From contig NZ_JBIQLE010000008.1 of the NCBI RefSeq assembly GCF_044464525.1, positions 62,001 to 126,000 of the forward strand: DNA of 64,000 nucleotides. The letters are read 5' to 3'. The position numbers were made by a program, and so were the translations under genes. Under the pieces are notes generated by a model. The model was given only the letters and a program-made list of their open reading frames with translations, made no database searches and was not told the DNA's origin. Within the stretch, counting starts at the first letter, position 1; every line of letters begins with the position of its first letter. Shown in pieces: positions 27,701-36,900 of this stretch. Source of the stretch: Pusillimonas sp044464525 (lineage in GTDB: Bacteria; Pseudomonadota; Gammaproteobacteria; Burkholderiales; Burkholderiaceae_B).

Positions 27701-28266
27701 GCTTAAGCTGGGATCAGGGGGAGGAAAATGGGGTATGGGCCGACATCAGCCACCATCGGCTCTCCGGTAAAAATGTAGCCGACAACCATAGAACCCGCCT
27801 GATGGGCGGGTATTATCGGCGCCTGATCAATAAGAACAACGAAATGCTTTCGGCGGGCGTCAACCTTATGTATTGGCGCTACAACAAGGACTTGGGCGAT
27901 TACTCGCTGGGGCAGGGGGGTTACTACAGCCCTCAACGCTACACCTCGGTGTCGCTGCCCATCAGCTATGCGCGACGCACATCTAACTGGTCATTCTTGT
28001 TCGAGGGTTCGGTGTCGCGATCATTTGCACGAAGTGTCAGCGAAGCAGACACCAGCCGCAGCGCCGGCACCGGCTACCGCGTGGCCGGCTTTGTTGAACG
28101 CCGCTTGAGCGACCATTGGGTATTGGGCGCCGGCATTGATTTCCGGCGCAGCAAAGACTATTCGCCCAGCCGTTTCATGCTGTACCTGCGCTATGCCTTC
28201 AAGCCGTGGCAGGGAGATTTACCGCTTGCACCCAACCCCATGATTCCGTATGCGGATTTTAAGTGA
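24781..28266 (+). CDS. bcsC: Cellulose synthase outer-membrane export protein BcsC
   Basis: The start is ATG 24781, inside the bcsZ stop, with GGAGG at 24771-24775, giving 1161 residues. A signal peptide (to about residue 25) leads into a long TPR superhelix (about 40-790). This is followed by the BcsC C-terminal barrel (about 815-1161), recognisable by GQGGYYSPQRYTSVSLP and LYLRYAFKP near the end. It carries cellulose from BcsA-BcsB across the periplasm and outer membrane. This is the last gene of the bcsGABZC unit. It is homologous to, but well diverged from, the barrel fragment at the left edge of the window, so two cellulose exporters exist in this genome. Confidence 0.96.
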   Translation: MRYVAWRLCLSLAIGAPNFASIVLAQSLAADDNRAVQSGEALLLQQIRLGETLYRDDIVIDAANKLDRIHENHLQGILARLRIATRLEQQAEAQRLRDRLERLAPQSLEARTGRVLVKLTEPDAIAALTQARLYSAVGRVDEAIQAYDALLEGVYPTADLALEYWQLYARQPGHRAAAIQQLQASLEIYPSHGPMLTAVANLLFSEERPDEARRYLRKLAKLDAFRSSAANREYDYLTTLPISSESRELWRGFVGTYADLDAGARGRIELARFDAKLNDPAWQGGRQGIDMIESGKGAEALHRLQQAVAAYPDDVDYLGALGVAYLRTGNRRQALHYFELAKDKEPRVDHTYRWVSLIRSTQYWLLLEEANQAEEARNWKRAKSLYQQALPLQPESPFALIGLAGAAAELGQDEAAWRHFRQALQLDPHSGVVQRGVARYLENQPPERALALLEEIPAGRSSALANLHAQVTLRLLTLRADRATEEQRWADAETALLQAQQLDPDDPWLSYGLARAMREQGRADEGLRAFETHLSRNQGASGSHYAHGLLLAAVGQEQAALDTLAAVPRTSWDDRMTQLEARVAETQLIARASAYREAGQASAAIALLEERPDSTNARMHVARWSYDDGDYSKALANYNAVLRMDGANLDARLGQMEVWQAQGKAAAVQAALSRADFDFQNESTGVHRRVADLWVALGDTDRARDVLQQRSAQMAGTEREPLLYRDLARLTTASDPQQALDLYARAMSDADMLPRQALQFQRDDVTFTRAMRANDEDGWLERGVRREAHELYERRNPTITVHNDRWWRRDGTPGLSRLHADTTMVQLNYPLFQGKGFLRADHVRMDAGTLETDADGVYRGEFGSCSFAASNTPAGWQPAPACTNGLKQRATGTSLAIGWHGDRLSFDLGTTPLGFAVTNWTGGVSYAGKLGATGWRLTASRRPMSNSLLSFAGARDPSTGVEWGGVMATGGSLSLSWDQGEENGVWADISHHRLSGKNVADNHRTRLMGGYYRRLINKNNEMLSAGVNLMYWRYNKDLGDYSLGQGGYYSPQRYTSVSLPISYARRTSNWSFLFEGSVSRSFARSVSEADTSRSAGTGYRVAGFVERRLSDHWVLGAGIDFRRSKDYSPSRFMLYLRYAFKPWQGDLPLAPNPMIPYADFK

Positions 28267-28430
28267 ACTCTGAGAGGGAAAATCGTAGCTCTCGGGATGA
28301 ACCGCGGTGTCCTTCTAATACTAGGGGACGAGGATACTGCCGATCAACTGCCCGAGCCAGGCCGACCGTACTGGGCGCCGAATTATCTGATTGGCCGCTG
28401 CCTCCAGAGTCATGTGCCTGCTTGGACGTG

Positions 28431-28769
28431 TCAGCGTTTTTCTTTATTAGACGTGCCTTGATCGGTGCCGGCGCTTTCCGTATCCGTGCCTTCGTTGCCG
28501 CTGAAGTCATCTTTGTCGCCGGTTTCCTTCCCGGTGGGTTTCCTTTCTTCGTAATCTGGTGTCGAGGTGTCGTCCGACCGGCTATCCGCGCCGTCGGAGT
28601 CGGCCCCGCTACCGTCATTGCCGGTAATTCCCGTCGTAGCCGCACTGCTGCCCGGAAGAGTGGCGCTGCCTGTAGCAGCTTCCGGCGCAGGACTAACTTG
28701 CTGCGCTAGCCCGGGCACTGTCCACGCCAAAGCCAGCGTGGCAAGCGAAAGTGTGATGAAGTGCTTCAT
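28431..28769 (-). CDS. Small secreted low-complexity protein, unknown function
   Basis: The 112-residue product has a clear signal peptide (MKHFITLSLATLALAW to about GLAQQ) and a mature part made almost wholly of Ser, Thr, Gly, Asp, Glu and Lys, with no hydrophobic core, so it is probably disordered. A good ribosome site (AGGAGAG) precedes ATG 28769. It is convergent with bcsC. I do not recognise a family. Confidence 0.6.
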   Translation of the reverse strand: MKHFITLSLATLALAWTVPGLAQQVSPAPEAATGSATLPGSSAATTGITGNDGSGADSDGADSRSDDTSTPDYEERKPTGKETGDKDDFSGNEGTDTESAGTDQGTSNKEKR

Positions 28770-28888
28770 GGTGCTCTCCTGAAGAGCTGTGCTGACGCTG
28801 CGCCGAAAAGCGCTGCCGGAAGCAGCAGCCGGAGCACTTAGACAAGCAGTTAACGTGCCCGACTTGCATGGGCGGGAAAACGCTAGGC

Positions 28889-29263
28889 TTATTTTCCGTA
28901 CTTGGTTTTAGCTTCAGCAATGCACTGATCTTTGGCGTCGCCAGACAGAGCATCGCATTTCTCCTTGGCGACGTCATAGTCGGCGTCGCGCTTTTCCTTT
29001 ACGGCATCATGCTGTGCCTCGGCCGATTTCTTGCCGGCCTTGGCATCGGCCTTGGCAGAGTCGCGTTGAGACTTTGCCTGCTGCTCGCAAACATCCTTCT
29101 CATTCCCGCTCATGCTGTCGCAGTGTTTCATTGCCGCATCGTATTGGGCGCTGATTTGATCGGATGTCATCACCTGATTAGCAGTCGCCGAGACGGCGAA
29201 AGCCATCAGCAGGGGGGTGGCGCCAATAGCGATTAAATACTTCAGGTTTTTGATGTTCAACAT
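28889..29263 (-). CDS. Small periplasmic Cys-containing helical protein, unknown function
   Basis: The 124-residue protein has an N-terminal signal peptide (to about SATANQ) and a charged, helix-rich mature part. The motif D-x-C-x(3)-A repeats: AMKHCDSMSGNEKDVCEQQA near residue 50 and EKCDALSGDAKDQCIAEA near residue 105. Each repeat has two cysteines about ten residues apart, suggesting two internal disulphides in a duplicated helical hairpin. Proteins of this look are common in Burkholderiales without known function. It lies eight bases after the CsbD gene and is probably co-transcribed with it. Confidence 0.75.
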   Translation of the reverse strand: MLNIKNLKYLIAIGATPLLMAFAVSATANQVMTSDQISAQYDAAMKHCDSMSGNEKDVCEQQAKSQRDSAKADAKAGKKSAEAQHDAVKEKRDADYDVAKEKCDALSGDAKDQCIAEAKTKYGK

Positions 29264-29271
29264 ATGATTCC

Positions 29272-29451
29272 TTATTTTACTTTGTCGCGAACTGCGTCTT
29301 TGGCTTCACCCACCTTACGCTGGGCGGTACCCACATTTTTCTCGACCTTGCCTTCGAGCTCGGTTTGCTTGCTGCCGCTAACCTTGCCTGCGGCTTCTTT
29401 TACGGTGCCTTTGACCTCTTTTGCGGCGCCTTTGACTTTATCCTTGTCCAT
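29272..29451 (-). CDS. CsbD-family stress response protein
   Basis: Starting at ATG 29451 (MDKDKVKGAAKEVKG), with AAGGAAT upstream, the protein has 59 residues, the CsbD size. It is nearly all Lys, Glu, Gly, Ala and Val, with the family pattern K-x-KG-x2-KE-x-KG and no hydrophobic core. CsbD-like proteins accumulate under general stress; their molecular role is unknown. The open frame extends upstream, but the extra residues are unlike the family. It is the first gene of a two-gene unit with the periplasmic protein at 28889-29263. Confidence 0.85.
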   Translation of the reverse strand: MDKDKVKGAAKEVKGTVKEAAGKVSGSKQTELEGKVEKNVGTAQRKVGEAKDAVRDKVK

Positions 29452-29541
29452 ACGTATTCCTTCTTTTCGAAATTGGCGATAAGCCCGGGTAACCCTAAGG
29501 ACCGCCTTCGAGCATCGCTCGGTTAGGGAATAGCAAGTGGC

Positions 29542-29853
29542 GTGCCTGGCAGACAAAAGAAACCGGCCGGCGCGGGCCCGCTCGGTGGCGGGTTGATTTC
29601 TTCAAATGCGAAAATCGATGTAACGATGCGCGAGTTCGACGCGATCTGCCCGCCGCCGGTGCGGGAGTTCAGCGCTGCCGACATCAAGCGCCTGCGCGAA
29701 GCGTTGAAGTTCAGCCAACCTGTGTTCGCTCTTCATTTGCACACGTCGGCCTCGACCGTGCGCAAGTGGGAGCAAGGCGATACCCATCCCACGGGGCCAG
29801 CCCTCAAGCTGCTCAATGTCATCGCCGACAAGGGCTTACAGGCCATCATCTGA
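29542..29853 (+). CDS. HTH antitoxin-like protein (HigA/NadS type), probably N-terminally truncated
   Basis: The C-terminal 75 residues match the Xre-type antitoxin pattern MREFDAICPPPVREFSA, then a helix-turn-helix (IKRLREALKFSQPVFALHL, STVRKWEQGDTHPTGPALK). Such proteins repress their own toxin-antitoxin operon. The frame opens at GTG 29542, but its first 28 residues (MPGRQKKPAGAG...) do not look like the family; ATG 29626 is the alternative start. No RelE/HigB-type toxin gene is adjacent. I regard this as an orphan, probably decayed antitoxin whose 5' end was replaced. Confidence 0.6.
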   Translation: MPGRQKKPAGAGPLGGGLISSNAKIDVTMREFDAICPPPVREFSAADIKRLREALKFSQPVFALHLHTSASTVRKWEQGDTHPTGPALKLLNVIADKGLQAII

Positions 29854-29881
29854 TACCTGACGACGAAGGAGACAGGCATTG

Positions 29882-30094
29882 GTGACTCGGATTGCTCCTT
29901 TCAGCTCATAACATCTTGAAGTCGCCTGTCGTGTGCTGGCCGATACCGAGCGCGGTCTGAGCGGAACGCAGATCGAGCGCCTGCTGCAAGAAATCGAGGT
30001 TAGTGACACGTCGCCCGGCATAACCAAGTGGAAGCGACTGTTCAAGAAGCTTCCCATAGTTGGCATCAACCGCCACAGAATCGGAAATAGATAG
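29882..30094 (+). pseudogene. Remnant of an abortive-infection-like N-terminal domain, broken by a nonsense codon
   Basis: In one frame from GTG 29882 (AAGGAG at 29866-29871) the sequence reads about nine residues, meets TAA at 29909-29911, and then continues VACRVLADTERGLSGTQI and SPGITKWKRLF to a stop at 30092. That pattern (a leading APFS, L-E-x2-xRVLADT-x-GL-x-G, then TKWKRL) is what I associate with the N-terminal domain of AbiJ/TIGR02391-like proteins. The stop codon stands where a Gln is expected (CAA to TAA), and the rest of the protein is missing. The family name is from memory and less certain than the fact of decay. Confidence 0.55.
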
Positions 30095-30144
30095 CTATTA
30101 TCGTAAAAAAGCCGCCCCTACAAAAGCAGGGACGGCTTCCAAAT

Positions 30145-30232
30145 TGGTGCCCGGGACCGGAATCGAACCGGTACGCTCGCAATGAGCGAGGGATTTTAAG
30201 TCCCTTGTGTCTACCTATTCCACCACCCGGGC
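30145..30232 (-). tRNA. tRNA-Leu (anticodon UAA)
   Basis: The minus strand reads GCCCGGG at the 5' end and CCCGGGCACCA at the 3' end, with encoded CCA. The anticodon stem GGGACTTAAAATCCC places anticodon TAA; a long variable arm and the T-loop GGTTCGATTCC follow. Length 88 bases, a class II tRNA. Confidence 0.96.
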
Positions 30233-30301
30233 AATATGCTTGCGCCTTTTGAAGCAGGCGACATATTACCAGCTTCTAGCGCGCGGCTTCTGGCTGTCGA
30301 G

Positions 30302-30333
30302 ATAAAGACATCTTCAAATAAAGACATCCTCAA
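30302..30333. repeat. Two tandem 16-base direct repeats
   Basis: ATAAAGACATCTTCAA at 30302-30317 is followed directly by a copy differing in one base at 30318-30333. It overlaps the 3' end of the Rpn remnant and is probably a local slippage product. Confidence 0.8.
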
Positions 30334-30517
30334 TGCGTCGTGCATCAAGCACCCGCCCTTGTGTCAATCCTTGCTCGAGCCCTCGCTCCAGCCCCTTCTG
30401 TTCCGCATAATCAATCATGTCTTCGGCATCGACCAGCGCCTGTTCGCGCCGTTCGGCGATCAGGCGCAGTTCTTCGTCGGAGCACAGGGACTCAAGACGC
30501 TTGAGGGCTTCTTTGAC
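30314..30517 (-). pseudogene. C-terminal fragment of an Rpn/YhgA-like PD-(D/E)XK transposase-nuclease
   Basis: On the minus strand 67 codons read VKEALKRLESLCSDEELRL, then AERREQALVDAEDMIDYAE and KGLERGLEQGLTQG, ending in a stop at 30314. The L-x-x-LS-x-D-E-x2-R-x2-AE-R-x2-AL pattern followed by repeated EGL/RGLEQGL is the characteristic tail of Rpn-family recombination-promoting nucleases. A stop codon lies four codons upstream and the catalytic domain is absent, so it is a dead fragment, wedged between two tRNA genes. Confidence 0.7.
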
Positions 30518-30596
30518 GGGGAGCGCTTACCCCGTGATCGACCTGCCGAAGCGGGGAAGGGCCGGAAGAGCCAAGAACTGAAGACCTAAAAACCAG

Positions 30597-30686
30597 TGGC
30601 GGAAGCGGTGAGATTCGAACTCACGGACGGGTTGCCCCGTCGCCGGTTTTCAAGACCGGTCCATTCAACCACTCTGGCACGCTTCC
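30597..30686 (-). tRNA. tRNA-Ser (anticodon UGA)
   Basis: The minus strand starts GGAAGCGTGCCAGAGTGG and ends CGCTTCCGCCA with CCA encoded. The anticodon stem-loop CCGGTCTTGAAAACCGG gives anticodon TGA. A long variable arm is present, as in serine tRNAs. Length 90 bases. Confidence 0.96.
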
Positions 30687-30966
30687 ACAAGGCTTGGCAG
30701 TTTAACGCATGGCGGCATACTTGTCATACAACAACGCTGGGTGGGCCGCAGGTGCGTATAAACGTCAAATAGTGTCAAGAAAGCAATGAAACTCCGTCAA
30801 AATGTAAGGAGATCGACGATTATAGGCCCTGAAAATGTAATTCGATGTTTTTAATGTTTTCAGTGTACGTTACACTCGTCCAGGTTTGAGTGACCACGAA
30901 AACAGAGAAAAGTAAAGCTCTTTCCCTATCTGTGTAGTCCACCATTTTTTCCCGTAGGTACCCGAT
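30687..30966. promoter_or_regulatory. Upstream region of the giant adhesin gene with a palindrome
   Basis: These 280 bases are AT-richer than the surroundings and hold no gene. A perfect 6-3-6 palindrome, AGTGTACGTTACACT, lies at 30862-30876, about 90 bases before the adhesin start, and could be an operator. Two AAAATGTAA segments lie at about 30800 and 30833. No clear -35/-10 pair or strong ribosome site is visible; the start codon is preceded only by TAGGTA. Confidence 0.4.
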
Positions 30967-33900
30967 ATGACCAAGCTCGCCGGCTCGCGTCCTTCCCCCC
31001 GCTCGTCCGAAGCCAAAAAGGCCTTTGCCCCGCGCAACAGCCGCCTGGCGCTCGAAACCCGCATTCTATTCGACGGCGCCGCCGCCGTGGCGGGGGCGGA
31101 CGCGTTTGACGGCGATACGGGCGACGTGCCCGAGTACGTGCCGCAGAGCCAGGATGATCAGCAGGATGCGGTGGTGCAAAGCTTGTTTGGGGCGATGTCG
31201 GTGGGGGTGATGTCTGCCGGCGACGTGTCAGTGAGCGTTGACGGTAGCGCTGATGAACTGAGCGTGGCCGAGCCCATCTCGCAGGTTGACGGTACAGTAA
31301 ATATAGACACAGTTAACGTAGACGGCTGGAAACTGAGCGGTGAAGGCACTGTGACTGTAACCGTTTCCCTGGACAATGAAGCAGCCGGTTCGCTGAAAGC
31401 GGGTGAGTCGATTGCAACGGAATACACAGGCACGGCAGCGGAGGTCGAGCAATGGCTGAACAGCCTTGTTTTTACTCCTGCTGATGTGGAGCTTGGTAAT
31501 GACGCCTTGACGGTAGTTGTTACGGCAACGCTCAATGGCGATAGTGATGCGACTGCAACGCGTACCATTACCATCACGCCCAGCAACGACCCGGCAACCT
31601 TAGCTGACGCTACAGTTACCGTTACCGAAGGTGACACGTATGAATTTTCCGCTACAGACATCGAGCCCGTCGACCCGGAAGTCGTCATCGGAACCCAAGA
31701 CAGCAGCCAACTGATCTACAGCTTGCAGACAGGCCCGACGCACGGCTATCTGACCCTAAATAACGTGCGCTTGGGCGAAGGCTCCATCTTTACGCAAGAG
31801 GATATTGAACAAGGCAAGTTGCGCTATGTTCATACTGCCGGCGGCACCGATCAACAAAACGCCCAGGACAGCTTCACTTTGCGCATCAATGACGGCGCTA
31901 CGCCTATTGGTGAGTCCGACACTGCCGTTATTACGTTGGACATAGACCCGGTCAATCAGCCGCCAAGCATCGGCGGCTCCGGGGTTGTATATGAAGGCCA
32001 GCCCCGCAATGCCCAAGGCACAGGCAATGTAGGCCAATACATTATCGGCAGCACGGGCGGAGACCCGGGCGACGACTTGGAAAACTCTGTTGTTCGAATC
32101 ACGTCGTTGCCAGGCGGGGGCAAGTTGTATTTTACGGGTACCTTCACCAATGACGAGGGCGTCTCCCAGACCGTAGTAGAAAAGGAGATTACCGCGGCCG
32201 ATATTACAGCCGGCTTCACTTTCCTATACTCGGAAAAAGACGGCTTAAGCTACGAGCGAACAGGCGGCATCATCGGCGATGAAGGTGCGACCAGCGACAG
32301 CTTCGGTGTTAGCATCACCGACCAGGGCGGCGGCACCGACACTCATGTAACCCAAAGCGGCATAGTCGATCTAACAGTATTGCCAATTGACGATGACCCC
32401 ATCCTGGATCCGGCGGCCACCCTAGAGGCTGCTGTTCCCGATGCAGCGAATGAAGCGGGCCACGCCGTTGTACTGACGCCTGAAATGATAGGCGCGAGCG
32501 ATGTCGATACCAATAATCGAAACATCCGTTTCATCGTCGATTACGACAGTACCGTCCTCAGTCATGGCCATCTTCAGCTTTGGATAGCGGAGGAGGGCGG
32601 CACTGAGAACGGCGGCACTTGGTACAACCTGCCCGCCGGCGAGTCGGTGTCCATGTACGAGATCGATAAAGGACGCGTTCGCTACGTACAAACCACGAAT
32701 GCGAGCGAGGGTGATGTCGACACCTTTAGATTCAAGGTTGTGGACAGCACCAATGCCATGCGTTGGGATACCGATGGTTCAATCTATGAACGCATCGGCG
32801 GCATATATGACTATCCCGCTGATAAAAACTCGCCGCTGAAAGACCACGATTTCACCATCAAGCTGACGAACCACATGCCGAGCAATGATGGTCGCAATTG
32901 GGACGGTCTGGTTCGCAACCCACAAAACGAAGATAGTACGCACGCAGGGCACAAGCCCGGCGACAGCAGCGGTAACGGCGAGTTGGTAGAGGGTGGTTTC
33001 GTGATCTTGGGGGGAACGGATCACGAAGGTGATGATCCTTATCTGTCCTATGAAGCCAAGGGCGTTGAGCCTGAGGACGTCGTCTATACGTTTGGCGGGT
33101 TTTCCAATGAGGGCGGCAGTTCCAGCCAGGCCGGCGAACTGCAAATAAAGATCGGCGAGGACAACTGGCGCACGCTGAACCATTACGACTCCTTTACCCA
33201 GGCCGACCTCAACGACGGCAAGATCCGCTTCAAGCACGATGGCGACAGCGAGAAGTTCGCCAGCACGGCCTTGTTCACGGTGTCGGCGGGCGTCATGGTG
33301 CGTGCGGGCGATACTTGGGAACAAAGCACCTGGAACCCCGAGTTCATCTTTTACATCACGCCTACCAACGACCTGCCGGTCGTCACCGGTTCAGATGGCC
33401 TGGTCATTAAAGAAGGCGAAACAGTCTACATTACCGACCAATGGCTGGGGGTTTCCGACCCGGACGACGCCGCCAGCAACAGTGAGTTGTGGGGGTCAGA
33501 AGGCGGAGACGGTTCTACCGGCACGGTTCTGGATAAGGACGAAGTGCTGCGCGACGGCGTCGACAACTTTGCCGTCGACCACGACGACGATAACCCTCTA
33601 TTGATCGAAATTACTGGCCTTACCGGCACCGGCGCCTGGGAATATTGGGACGCAGATGCCAATGACGGCGAAGGGGCGTGGGTTGAACTACAGGTCGGCG
33701 ACACGCTCGATTCCAACTTGCTTAAAACCGCCAGCGACGGCGGCGCTTCGGGCCTGCGTTTTGTGCATAATGGTTCAGAAGACCGCAGTGCATCGATTAC
33801 TGTCAAAGCCATAGATCGTTGGAATGGCGAATCCGAAGAAGAGGCAACGGTCAATATCCAGATTACCAACGTCAACGACGGGCCGCTTATTGCGCAGACT

Positions 33901-36900
33901 CCTGATTTGGACGACCCCTATGCGCCGGATGTGTACAACGGTTCGGACAGCAATATTGGGCTCAATCAGTCCGCGAATAATCCTGTCACTGTCCACGAAG
34001 GCCAGAAGGTAGCTATCACTAAGGCCGAATTGCAGGCTATCGACAGCGACAGCACCAGCCGGCAGGTTCAATACAAGATCACCCAGGCGACCAAATACGG
34101 CGACATCTTGCTGAGCGGCAAGAAGTTGGGTGTTGGCTCTTCGTTCACGCAAGCGGATGTGGACGCCGGCCTCGTAACTTATGTCCACCGGGGACGCGAT
34201 GTAGCAGAGACCAGCGAATCGTATAACGACCATTTCAAGTTCACCCTATCCGACGGCGATCAAGAGCAGACGGGCAACGAGTTCTGGATCCGTGTCACTC
34301 CCGCTAACGATCCACCCACCGTGGCCGTGCCCAGCGTTCCCCAAAAAACCGGAGACGATGGCGTCAATAAAATTGTGGGCGTCAGCGTCGGCGATACCGA
34401 TTGGACGATAGCCGGGGGCGCGACGCAACTCGATCGTGGCGAAGAAAACTTCATCCAGGTGACGGTGCGCCTCATAGACGATAGCGGTGAAACCCCTGTT
34501 GTCGTACCGGGAAGTGAATTCGTCTATGACTTCACTACACCTGGTTCTGTCGACGGTAACTGGGGCTTCAAGAATAACGTCGATGAGAACGGCTTGCTCG
34601 TGCTGCAAGGCACCCGCGAGCAGGTCAACGCCGCCCTGGCGGGCCTGACGGTGGCGTTTAATACTGACAAAAATGCCATCTATACGCTTGAGGTTATCGC
34701 CGACGACCGCTTGCGCGATAGCGATGGCGATTTGACCGCCGGCGCCAACGGTGGCGGGGTGAACCAGGGTACCGCGCCCGGAGACGATCCCGTCGATATT
34801 CTTGATACAGAGTACGACTGGTCTTCGGCGACCACGACAGTAGCGGGGCTGGAGGCTGCGAGCCGGGGCAACATCGTTTCCAGAACCGTCGAACTGTGGT
34901 CATCCCGAACCAACGATGCGCCGGAACTGGAAGCCCCCGCCGCGGCATCGGTATATGAAGACGTGCGCACGCGCATAGAGTTTGACCCCGATGGTGAAGA
35001 CTCGTTCAAGGTGTACGACAAAGAGTCGGAAGCCTTCGATACTGAAGTGCAGCTATTCATCCAGGCGGGTGTTGGCCAAGGTGCGCTGCACATTGGGGAG
35101 TCGGGTTCAACCCTTAACTTCAGCATCACGCCGATTGACAGTAGTTCGGATGATTCCGATTACGTACCGCGTTCCGTCTCCGTGCAAGGTAACGGCTCAG
35201 GCTTGTTGATATTGACCGGGCGAGCGTCCGATATCCAGGCTTTGTTGAACGATAGCCACAAAGCGAATGGGATGTTCACCGGCGGCCTGTTTTATACCTC
35301 GCCCGCCGACGCCAACCACGACATGAATGAAGGGGCCAATGGCGACGTAACGCTTACATTCACCCTGACCGATGCGGCGCCTGAGGGTGAGGACAATGGT
35401 TCGGATCTCGGTATTCCCCCAGCCGGAGGCAACGCGTCCATTACGCATGAACTTGCCGTAACCATCATCCCCGTCAACGACGCGCCGACAGTCGATGCCG
35501 GCCCGGATGGTTCAGAGCAGGACAGCCTGATCAGGGTTGCCGGCAGCGGCGCCGTTCCCATTGATGGCATCGTCATCGGCGACGTGGATGGCGACAATGA
35601 TTACGTCACGGAGGCCGGCCTCGAAGAAAATGAAGAAGACGGCACCATCCAGGTCATTGTGCGTTTGCTGGACGTTGCCAGAGACGAGAGCGGAGCGCCC
35701 ATTGTCGTGGACGGAAAATACGTTCCGGCCGATGCCTGGAGCTTGGATAGATATGCGGAACTCGGCGTTGAGTTTTTATCGCTGAACGAGGCGACTTCCG
35801 GCGCGGAAGCGCTTAGGCCCGGAGCAGGAGCGAACGGCGTTTCGACCGGTGCGTCGGCTTATGATCCCGATGTAGCCCATTCCGCGCTGATCCTGCGCGG
35901 CACCCTGGCAGAAATCAACGCCTACCTGGCCGGCTTGCAAGTTGCTTTCACCGAGGCTGAAAACGCCAACGTCGACCAGCACCTGCTGCTGGAAATCATA
36001 GTCGATGATCGTATACGCGACACCGACGGTTCCTTGAAGCGCGTAACGGTCGGCGAAGATAATAATATTGTTCAGGCCAACGGAGGAACGCAGAACCAGC
36101 CCAATGGCGACGATCTGGGAGCGATTCCCGATACAGACAATTTCCAGGTCTATAGTGTGGTGGCCGGAGAAGATACAACGCCGGGCACTGCCGTGTCCGG
36201 GGACGAAGGCTACAACGTCTTCAACGTCGTCAGCGACACCCGCGAACTGTTCGTATCGTCCATCAACGACCCGGCCTTCATCAGGGGAGACATCGAACAA
36301 GCAGCGGAAAACGATCAGGGCACGGTTACCCTTACGGGCCTGACCATAACGGATTCCGACGCCTTGCCCAACGACAAGCTGACAATTACGGTTAGCCTGC
36401 CCCAGGACGGAGACTTTACGATACATAGCGTCGGTGGTACCGGCGGTGACCTTGCCGATGGCTTTGTCGCAAATGAAAGCAAGACGGTAACGCTAACGGG
36501 CACCCTGGCCGAAATCAACAGCCGCCTCAATCAGATTGTGATCAATCTGCCGGATGATACTGATGGTCTGCCCGCCGAACATTGGCATGGCAGCTTCAAG
36601 GTCGTTATCGAAGTCAACGATAACGGCAACCAGGGCACAAGGCCCGCAGAGGATGCTTTCGAGGATTATGAATATCCCGATGATATCGAGGAAGGTCAAG
36701 ACGTCGGAGACTTTGGTTTCGCCTACCCAGACGATCCCGAAAACCCCATCAACAACGCACTGATCACCACGCGCGAGCTGACCTTCATCGTCAACCCGGT
36801 CAACGACAAGCCCGTCCTTGTCAACCCTGACACCGAGGGCGCGGCCGACGCCGATGTGGAAATGTCCGTGAAAGAGGATATGGACACCGCCGCCAACAAT

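Noticed and set aside
28263..28709. 148-codon plus-strand frame after bcsC
   Set aside because: It overlaps a minus-strand gene that has a signal peptide and a good ribosome site; the plus frame has neither.
30145..30686. Prophage or island attachment site at the two tRNA genes
   Set aside because: No integrase gene and no duplicated tRNA 3' end seen within the window.
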